From Triticum aestivum (Eukaryota > Streptophyta > Magnoliopsida > Poales > Poaceae), in the NCBI RefSeq assembly GCF_018294505.1, contig NC_057804.1, positions 249,668,156 through 249,732,155 on the forward strand: DNA of 64,000 nucleotides, written 5' to 3'. Numbering within the stretch: the stretch's first letter is position 1; each line of letters begins with the position of its first letter. Shown in pieces: positions 56,375 through 64,000 of this stretch. Made by a program: the position numbers and the translations under genes. A model generated the notes under the pieces. That model saw only the letters and a list, made by a program, of their open reading frames with translations, did not search any database and was not told the DNA's origin.

Positions 56375-56899
56375 TCAAAGGAGCTTGCCGGACGGAATGC
56401 CGAACACGCACTTCTCGGGGTTGAGCTTCAAGTTGAGCTTACACAAATTTGCAAAGGTTTCTTCTAGATCCTTGATAAGTGTGGATTTGTCTTTGGTCTT
56501 GACCACTATATCTTCCATATAGGCTTCTATGTTCTGGTGTACCTGGGGTACAAAACAAATGTGCACAACCCTTGCGAACATAGAACCGGCGCTTTTTAGC
56601 CTGAAATGCATACGTAAAAAGTAGTATTTGCCACATGGGGTTATAAACACGATTTACTCTTTGTATTCTTTGGCCATGAAGATCTGGTTGTAGTCGGAGT
56701 ATGCATCAAGGAAAGAGAGCAAATCACATCCTAAAGTGGAATTGATGATCTGATCGATGCGCGGCAAGGGAAAATGATCCATTGGACATGCTTTGTTCAA
56801 GTCAATGTAGTCAATACAAGCCTCCACTTTCCATTTGCCTTCTGCACCAGCACTGGATATGCTAACTGAGTTGGGTGCAACACTCCCGTGACCAAACAT
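56375..56899 (-). pseudogene. pol: GYP-B reverse transcriptase, YMED in place of YVDD
   Basis: 56899-56654 gives the N-terminal motifs (ACIDYIDLNKACPMDHFPLP; LLSFLDAYSDYNQIFM). A stop at 56654 is followed by the frame 56650-56375 with TPCGKYYFLRMHFRLKSAGS and AYMEDIVVKTKDKSTL. The catalytic Y-x-D-D has become Y-M-E-D. It ends KCVFGIPSGKLL at a stop. Confidence 0.85.
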
Positions 56900-57013
56900 G
56901 CTAGTTCTAGTTTCATGATTTCTTCAGCGATGAACTGCTACCGCTCCAAGGCCTGCTTTCTGACCTACTGCTTGACGGGACGGCGTGAGGGCAGACAACA
57001 AGGTGGTGCTCGA

Positions 57014-57379
57014 TTACCTCCCTAGGAACACCAGCGATGTCAGGTGGTTTCCATGCAAACACATTGACATTAGGCGCGGGAAGGCAATGGTCGCGCTTTC
57101 CAATTTGTCATCAAGGGTGGCACTAATGGTGAAGGTACCATCAGTGCCATCCTGCCTCGCCAGAGCCTTCTTCGTTGCAGAGGGAGCAGCCTTGGGTTTC
57201 TTGCTAGCTGATCCTTCCGGCATGTTGCTGTCGGGCGCAGCGCACTCCGAGGAGGCATGCTTCCCGGGGTCCTTGTTGGTGTCCTTGCTAGTTTCCTTAC
57301 CCTTCTTTCCTTCCTTGGAAGGACTCGAGGCCTCGATGGCCTCTGCTGCTACCTCATCACTGTACATCTTGTTGTTCAT
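57014..57379 (-). pseudogene. GYP-B linker between protease and RT
   Basis: Open for 121 codons: a Lys/Ser/Ala-rich low-complexity stretch with no domain. It is the spacer that precedes RT in this lineage. About 110 bp of broken sequence separate it from RT. Confidence 0.5.
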
Positions 57380-57437
57380 ATAACTACATCCTTCTTATCT
57401 GACGGGATGGAAATGACTCCTATTGGCCCTGGCATCT

Positions 57438-57929
57438 TCAAGGTATTATATGTGTAATAGGACTCTGCCATGAACTTGGCCAAAGTTGGACGACCAAGAG
57501 TACCGTTGAATGGCAGGGGAAGCTTGACACATCAAACACAACTTTCCCAGTCCCATAGTTCAGTTCCTCGTCAAACGTCACCAGCAACATGATCTTTCCC
57601 TTAGGTTGGCTTCTTCCTTGGCTGATCCCTTGTAATGTGCCAGTTCTTTTGAGGTCCTCCTCAGGAATTTGGAGTTTCTTAATCACGTCAAGAGAAATCA
57701 AATTCACCCCGCTATCAACCAACATCTTTGTGACCTTGAGGTTACAGATTGTTGGTGAAACCAACAATGGCAAGCATCCGACCGCAATGGTGCGATCTGG
57801 ATGGTCCTCAACATCAAAGATGATGGGCGTGCGGGACCATTTGAGTGGTTCCCAAGCGCTTGTTGCCGGCTCTGCCGCATTGAACTCACGCCCCCACTGC
57901 TCAAGTTGGGGTGAGAGGAGTGCAAACAT
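57438..57929 (-). pseudogene. pol: GYP-B aspartic protease
   Basis: TPIIFDVEDHPDRTIAVGCL precedes the active-site stretch KMLVDSGVNLISLDV (D-S-G kept), followed by KLQIPEEDLKRTG and KGKIMLLVTF. Matches the Tat protease layout. The C-terminal end is frameshifted near 57520. Confidence 0.82.
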
Positions 57930-58017
57930 GCCCCGTCAATGCACATTGCCTCGGTAGCCTTCTGAAAATCTTGTTCATTGGACTCATCATCGTCCTCTTC
58001 TTCATTGTCATCCTCTT

Positions 58018-59773
58018 CTACCTTTTTCTCACGGCCCCTAGTGGGCTTTTACTTCTACTGATTGGTCTTGGTGCGATGACCACCCTGACCGCCACGGACT
58101 TTCCTGCCAACACCATCATGGCCTTTCTTCTTATCATGCTTTTCATATTCAGCCTTCTGCCTTTCAACAAGCTGCTCAACTTGTCTACATTCTTGGAGAT
58201 CCCGACCATTGGTTCGATGGATCTTGCAGTATGGCTTGTCGGATTTGCAAGTTTTCTCAGATGACACAGACACCCGGCAATCAACGCATGTAGCAGCTTC
58301 CTTGCCGGTTGTCTAAGTCTTTGCTTTCTTAACGGCACTTAGATTGCTAGAGCTCTCAACAGCCATCACTCCTTTTCCTTTACGCTTCTTTTTGCGTGTT
58401 CTGTTCTTCTTCCTTGGGGCGGTGGCATCATCATCATCCTCTGAATGGACTTCAACACCAATCTCATCCCTCGGAAGTTTCCTTGCCTCCTCAGCACGAG
58501 CACACTTGTCCGCCAACTTATAAAGTTCGTTGACGGTCTTTGGTAGATGAACATTCATCTTGGCACGCATCCTCCAATTGCGCACATCCATGTGGAATGC
58601 AGTGATCACTTCCGTTGGATGTATCTTCGGGATATTGTGGTGTACTTGAATGAATCTTTGCAAATACTTCCACAAGCTCTCTCCCTCCTTTCGCAAGAGA
58701 GCATGTAGGTCACTGGGTTGTCCGGGCTCTTGATGGCCGCCTGTAAAGGCGCCAACGAACTCGTTGCATAAGTGTGTCCATGAGGAGATGGAATCCTAAG
58801 GCAGGTGCATCATCTAAGATCTCATATTGGGCTTGAGTGCCAATGGAAAGAAGTTGATGAGCACTTTTTCATCCCTTCCCCCGGCAGCTTGGACGGTGAT
58901 CGTATAGATGCCCAAAAACTTTGTCTGGTTCAATTTTCTGTCCTATTTCTCCAATAGGTCAGGCTTGAAGGTGCGGGACGATGGCCAACGGACTTGCCGC
59001 AACTCGCGAGTGAAGGCGGGTCACCCTACCTCGTAAGGCAAGTACCCACCAGCACTGGGCACTGGTTCGTGAACATCTGGGCCATTATGCCTATCTGATT
59101 GACGGCATGCCTCGCTGTGTCGCTCGATGGTGACGCAGACATCTTCCTTCCTCCCGTCCTTCAACGCTTGGCGCTGATCTTGCTAAGCATGAGGGTCGGA
59201 CGAGACCATTGACATCTCGTTAGGCTCATCGACACACTGGGTTTGCTGGGCCCACCGTGGCCGCCCCTGGGAGCGTTGCCGCGGAGTGGACTGCACCGTG
59301 CGTGTAGTCCTCTCTATGTGGCCACCAGCATGGGCTGCCGGTGTCATCTGCGGGTGTCGTGAAGGTTCCGCACGCTATGACTTGTTGGCTTCAGCAAACC
59401 CGATTAGGCTTTGGATGGTGGCTCTCCACTCATCCATCTTGTCTGCTACTGGAGGAAAGTTCAGCAGTAACTGAGCCCATACCATTGCTTCTAACACCGT
59501 CACCAGCATGGTGTGGGAAGCAGAGCCCAACGCTTCTCGACTCCTGGACAAGTCAGAAGGAGTGTCGTTGTGCTCTTGCCACCTTGGACCAATCATGATG
59601 GCGGTATGACGTGGTTCGGGCTGAACTTGGTGTCCAAGCTCCTGATTAGTTTGGCCCTTTCCATGTGGACATGATCGTTGTGGTTCGACGGTGCCACTCG
59701 GGGTCTTGTCATGATCCCCCTGCATGGGACGGAGGGCGTGTCTTGACGTTGCCCCCCTGGTCGGCGCGGCCAA
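58018..59773 (-). pseudogene. gag: GYP-B gag, heavily degraded
   Basis: The best part is 58696-58313: SLWKYLQRFIQVHHNIPKIH and TVNELYKLADKCARAEEARK, from the gag core end, then an acidic and a strongly basic stretch (KKNRTRKKKRKGKG). 58338-58018 has a Cys/His-rich nucleocapsid-like segment in another frame. The N-terminal half (58700-59773) has only short frames. Position between PBS and protease supports the call. Confidence 0.7.
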
Positions 59774-60127
59774 TGGATCCAGGCTTGAGCAAGAGTGGGC
59801 GTCACCACTATGCTAATTGTGCTCACTGGTGCGACGGGGAGGCGGAAGTTGGTCGTCCCCTTGACCTGCACAAGCGTGAGCATGCCCGAGTGGCCCCAGT
59901 TCCTGCTCCAACTGTGGTGGGGCGACTGTCGCACCGCCCGCGGTGATCGCGCCACTCATGGTGCCCACTCCACCCGTTGTGGTTGCGTTGCCCGTGGCAC
60001 CCGCACTGTGGGTGGGGGCCTTCGAAGCAGAAGGGTGCACCACTCTTCTTCTTGGGAGCCATTGACGATGTAGAAGATGATGAAGGTCGACGCTCTAGCT
60101 GTTCTCTCAGATTCGCACAAGCGAGAC

Positions 60128-60145
60128 CCCCTACCTGGCGTGCCA
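60128..60145 (-). other. GYP-B primer binding site
   Basis: The minus strand reads TGGCACGCCAGGTAGGGG, four bases from the LTR. The same site in decayed form flanks the shared LTR at about 50225-50244. Confidence 0.75.
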
Positions 60146-60149
60146 ACGA

Positions 60150-61105
60150 TGTCGTGGAGGAGCACGATCGCCTATGGGGTAGGGTTGCCCCTTTCTGGTT
60201 TGGTGGGGGACGATCACATTTCAAAAAGAGCAGAGGCAGCAGGGCAGTGCGGCGAGGGACAACTCTCTTTTACCCAGGTTCGGGCCCCTTAGCAGCGTAA
60301 AACCCTACTCCTGCTTTGGTGGATTGATTTGGAGGAACACGAAGACATGAAGTGGTCAAGCCCGACAAGGATGCCTCGGGGAGAGCAGCTACACGCGTAG
60401 AAGTGTTGAGGGATCAATAATTTGAACACCTTGCTAGGTTGCCTCGGGCCTTCTTTTATAGCTTAAGGGGCGACCATAGTGGCAAAACAGCCATTATAGC
60501 ATGATTAGATAGTCAACAGTGTTATCATACCTAACTCTGGCAGTTAAGACAAAGTGCATTTAATGCACTGCTAGTTGTCATATGGAGATGTAGCCCTGGC
60601 AAGGTTTCTCCAGCGCTTGCCTAACTACCTCTTATCTACATAACACGCCTCTTGGACGGTGTCATTAAAGGTAATTTCTTCTCCCGCAGGTTGCCACATG
60701 CTCGACAGGATCCACCTAGCCGGTCGAGAGATCAACATCGCACTAATTAGTGACTGGTGTGTGATGAAGTAGAGCGGTGACGTCTTGGCGGAGGTCTGTC
60801 GGCACGGAGCCTGCCGGGCTCTTCTCTTGTGGTCTTGTTTTGGTCCTGGCGGACCTGGGTACCTTGTCGGGGCGGCTTGGACTCATCCCCAGGCGCAGTA
60901 TCAACCCCGCCGGCCCTGTTAGCCCGGCAAGGGAGGCTTTTCTCTGAACCTTCTTGTCAGTTTGATCTTCCTAATGCCCTCATTTACCTCATGAAGAGCA
61001 GGTTCTCTGGCTTATCCCGTGTCAAGCAAAGATACTTGATGTATGATTCGCCGCAAGCCTGTGCACAAGTCCGGGCGGCAAACACAAATGTTTGTTGCAC
61101 CGACA
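60150..61105 (-). repeat. GYP-B 5' LTR (956 bp)
   Basis: Bounded by the PBS and by TGTCGGTGCAACAAAC on the minus strand at 61105. TATA box TATAAAAG on the minus strand at 60453-60460. Outside flank is CTAGG (61106-61110). The matching TSD on the other side is not available because of the tandem truncation. Confidence 0.92.
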
Positions 61106-61490
61106 CTAGGTATATGCTCATTGTCAGACTATGCTCAGCATCAGAAATAGAAACACCATCAGGATTCTCAGAATGTTTTTCTATAACGGGTTCACTAGAA
61201 GCATGCAAAGACCTATCTTTATTCTTTTTCTTTTCCTTCTTCCAAGGTGAACTAGGTGCGTCATCATTAATTCTTTGAGTATCTTATTCAATTCTTTTAG
61301 GATGACCTTCAACGTATGGAGGATCCTGAGTCATTTTACCACCTCTACTCATTACTCTAACAACATGATCATTAATTTTAATGTTCATTTCATTAAGCAA
61401 ATCATTTTATGATTTGGAAACTTGTTCTAGCTGAGTTTGACCATATATGAGTGTTTACATAAACGTTTAACATCGTTAGCAATTGTAAAC
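61106..61490 (-). pseudogene. gag: Athila-type gag fragment between GYP-B and COP-2
   Basis: The minus strand reads NDLLNEMNIKINDHVVRVMS, GGKMTQDPPYVEGHPKRIE, a TAA stop, then DTQRINDDAPSSPWKK and a basic stretch ending near GVSISDAEH. A TAA in the upstream part (after VSKS) and a frameshift are also present. This style of sequence is known to me from Athila-type Gag in wheat. Both ends are cut by insertions, so it is the oldest layer here. Confidence 0.65.
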
Positions 61491-63202
61491 TGTAGGAAAT
61501 ATGCCCTAGAGACAATAATAAAGTTGTTATTTTATATTTCCTTATTTCATGATAAATGTTCATTATTCATGCTAGAATTGTATTAGCCGGAAACTTGATA
61601 CATGTGTGGATACATAGACAAAATATTGTGTCCCTAGTAAGCCTCTACTAGACTAGCTCGTTGATTAAATATGGTTAAGTTTGCTAACCATAGACATGTT
61701 TTGTCATTTGATAAATTGGATCACATCATTAGGAGAATGATGTGATGGACAATACCCATTCATTAGCTTAGCATTATGATCTTTCAGTTTTATTGCTATT
61801 GTTTTCTTCATGTCAAATACATATTCCTCCGACTAAGAGATTATGCAACTCCTGGACACCGGAGGAATGCCTCATGTGCTATAAAATGTCAAAACATAAC
61901 TAGGTGATTATAAAGATGCTCTAGAGGTATCTCTGAAGGTGTTTGTTTGGTTGGCATAGATCGATATTAGGATTTGTCACTCCGAGCATCGGAGAGGTAT
62001 CTCTGGGCCCTCTCAATAATGCACATCATAAGAAGCATTGCAAGCAAAGTTACTAATGAGTTAGTTGCCGGATGATGTATTACAATACGAGTAAAGAGAC
62101 TTGCCGGTAACGAGATTGAACTAGGTATGAAGATACCAACGATTGAATCTCGGCCAAGTAACATACCGATGACAAAGGGAATAATGTATGTTGTCATAAC
62201 GACTCGACCTATAAAGATCTTCATAGAATATGTGGGAGCCAATATGAGCATCCAGGTTCCGCTATTGGTTATTGAACGGAGAGGTGTCTCGGTCATGTCT
62301 ACTTAGTTCTCAAACCCGTAGGGTCCGCACGCTTAACGTTCGATGACGATATTGTATTATATGAGTTATGTGATTCGGTGACTGAATGTTGTTCGGAGTC
62401 CCGGATGAGATCACAGACATGAAGATGAGTCTTGAAATGGTCGATAGGTAAAGATTTATATATAGGATGATGGTATTCGGACACCGGAAGTGTTTTAGGA
62501 AGCACCGGGTACTTATCGGGTCACTGGAAGGGGTTCCGTGCACCCCCGGCAAAAGATATGGGCCTTATGGGCCAAGAGGGGAAACACACCAGCCACAAAG
62601 GGAATGGTGCGCCCCCCCATATGGGCTGGCCAAATTGTAGAAAGAAAGGGGAAGGAGGAAAGGAAAAAGGGAATAGGATTCCCTCTTCCCCCTCTTCCCT
62701 CCTACTCCAAATAGTAATAGGAGAGGGGGTTTGGCTGAATTGGGAGAGTCATCCCCTCCAACCTATATATATGTGGGGAGTGGGCGCCTAAAATAGAGAA
62801 CAACAACTGTTAGCTGTGTGCGGCGCCCCCCTCCACACTTTATACCCCTGGTCATATTGTCACGGTGCTTAGGTGAAGCCCTGCGCAGATCATTTCACCA
62901 TCACCGTCACCACGACGTCCTGCAGACAAAACTCATCTACTTCCTGACACCTTGCTGGATCAAGAGGGCGAGGAACGTCATCGAGCTGAACGTGTGCAGA
63001 ACTTAGAGTTGTCATACGTTCGGTACTTGATCGGCCGGAGCTAGAAGAAGTTTGACTACATCTACCACGTTGTCTAACGCTTCTGCTTTCGGTCTATGAG
63101 GGTACGTGGACACATTGTCCCCCTCTCGTTGCTATGCATCTCCTAGATAGATCTTGCATGAGCGTTGATTTTTTTTGAATTTGCATGCTATGTTCTCCAA
63201 CA
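61491..63202 (+). repeat. COP-2 LTR (1712 bp), BARE-1/Angela-like Copia, plus strand
   Basis: It starts TGTAGGAAATATGCCCTAGA and ends TGTTCTCCAACA, followed by a PBS, so this is a 5' LTR. Start sequence, length and downstream leader match COP-1, with the start TGTAGG instead of TGTTGG. Only this LTR and part of the leader lie before the next insertion. Confidence 0.88.
62764..62771 (+). promoter_or_regulatory. TATA box of COP-2 LTR
   Basis: TATATATA, in the position equivalent to the TATA box of COP-1. Confidence 0.55.
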
Positions 63203-63203
63203 G

Positions 63204-63215
63204 TGGCATCCGAGC
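63204..63215 (+). other. COP-2 primer binding site, degenerate
   Basis: TGGCATCCGAGC against the usual TGGTATCAGAGC: two changes, at positions 4 and 8, in an otherwise standard location. Confidence 0.75.
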
Positions 63216-63733
63216 CAGGTCTATCCGTAGATGATATGCATGAGTACAACACAAAGAGTTGTGGGCAGTGATCATCATACTGCTTACCACCAATGTCTTA
63301 TTTTGATTGGGCAGCATTGTTGGATGAAGCGGCCCAGACCAACCTTACATGACCACGTTCATGAGACCGGTTCCACCGACAGACATCCAACTAGTTTTTC
63401 ATAAAGGTGGCTGGCGGGTGTCTGTTTCTCCTACTTTAGTTGAATCGAATTTGACTGTGACATGTCCTAGTTGAAGGTTAAAATAGAAAACTTGATAAAT
63501 CACCATTGTGGTTCTTGTGTCGTAGGTAAGAACGGTTCTTGCTAGAAGCCCGTAGCAGCCACGTAAAACTTGCAATAACAAAGTAGAGGACGTCTAACTT
63601 GTTTTTGCGGGGCATGCTTGTGATGTGATATGGTAAAGACATGATGTGATATACATTATTGTATGAGATGATCATGTTTTGTAGAAGTTATCGGCAACCG
63701 GTAGGAGACTTATGGTTGTCTCTTCATTGTATG
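63216..63733 (+). mobile_element. COP-2 untranslated leader, interrupted
   Basis: Resembles the reverse complement of the COP-1 leader (for example 63590-63635 against about 5523-5575). gag is not reached before the next element begins at 63734. Confidence 0.8.
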
Positions 63734-64000
63734 TGTGACGCCCGGATAATTAAGCTACAGTAACCATCTACTAATGATGCCATGTCACCTCGATTACTGA
63801 TGCTAATCTCGCGTTAGTTCAAAACCGGTCCAAAATTCCAATTCAAAATGTGACAAACAAGGAAAGTTTTCAAAAATTGAAACAAAAAATGTTCGGGATG
63901 TGCCAATTATTGCATAAGTAATTAAGGTGAGGTAAACACAATTTTAGAAAATTTCTAAAAACTTAAATTTAAATTAAAACAGTAAAAGAAAATAAATAAA
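63734..64000. mobile_element. Start of another LTR retrotransposon, cut by window end
   Basis: From TGTGACGCCCGGATAATTAA the sequence changes abruptly from Copia leader to AT-rich sequence. TGTGACGCCC-type starts are common for Gypsy LTRs in Triticeae. No second end is visible, so orientation and family are open. Confidence 0.55.

Larger units (their letters stand above)
49796..61105 (-). mobile_element. GYP-B: Tat-lineage Ty3/Gypsy element in tandem LTR-internal-LTR-internal(truncated) form
   Basis: On the minus strand the order is: LTR (60150-61105), PBS, gag, protease, RT, RNase H, integrase, opposite-strand B3-like gene, LTR (50249-51203), PBS again, then 453 bp of the same gag leader (49796-50248) cut by the CACTA end. 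The middle LTR has a G-rich tract on one side and a PBS on the other, so it serves as 3' LTR of one unit and 5' LTR of the next. This is the product expected from unequal recombination between LTRs. pol is badly decayed, with changed catalytic residues in RT and integrase. Confidence 0.87.

Overview
The window looks like nuclear DNA of a Triticeae grass (wheat, Aegilops or barley type). This rests on the BARE-1/Angela/WIS-type Copia elements, Tat- and Athila-lineage Gypsy elements, Stowaway-type MITEs and a CACTA terminus, plus almost no host coding sequence. No database search was possible. Family names are given only to lineage level, from recognised protein motifs and element architecture.

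Layout, left to right. (1) 1-7650 is COP-1, a minus-strand BARE-1/Angela-like Copia element whose 3' LTR runs off the window. Its gag-pol is broken by point stops and frameshifts. (2) 7651-8389 is a remnant of a minus-strand F-box gene cut by COP-1. (3) 8395-21556 is GYP-A, a complete minus-strand Tat-lineage Gypsy element with 520-bp LTRs and TSD GTGAC. It carries a gene on the opposite strand, with its own TATA box and introns, between pol and the 3' LTR. (4) 21562-24604 is older sequence: a divergent tandem duplication of about 1 kb, each copy with the same MITE, rich in GA/TG microsatellite. (5) 24610-31942 is ATH, a plus-strand, RT-less Athila-like element with 1.58-kb LTRs and TSD GCCCT. 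It is inserted in an array of short degenerate repeats. (6) 31948-35990 holds a plus-strand five-exon gene (33807-35808) whose reading frame stays intact through every junction and whose function I do not recognise. (7) About 36000-36471 and 48851-49795 form the subterminal repeats and right terminus of a CACTA transposon. They are split by LONG (36472-48845), a young Gypsy-like element with 4.2-kb LTRs and TSD TCTAA. (8) 49796-61105 is GYP-B, a second Tat-lineage element in an LTR-internal-LTR-internal(truncated) tandem arrangement. It carries a different opposite-strand gene, a B3-like protein. (9) 61106-61490 is an Athila-type gag remnant. (10) 61491-63733 is COP-2, the LTR and leader of a second BARE-like Copia. 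(11) 63734-64000 is the start of another LTR.

Inferred history: GYP-B was present first and formed a tandem. The CACTA element inserted in its left copy. COP-1, GYP-A, ATH and LONG then inserted in the sequence to the left of the CACTA terminus. Hand-counted LTR divergence is about 8-9% for GYP-A, about 5% for COP-1 and about 1% for LONG. The most interesting items are the intact five-exon gene, which may be CACTA cargo or a CACTA accessory gene, and the two Tat elements that carry unrelated TATA-driven antisense genes in the same slot.
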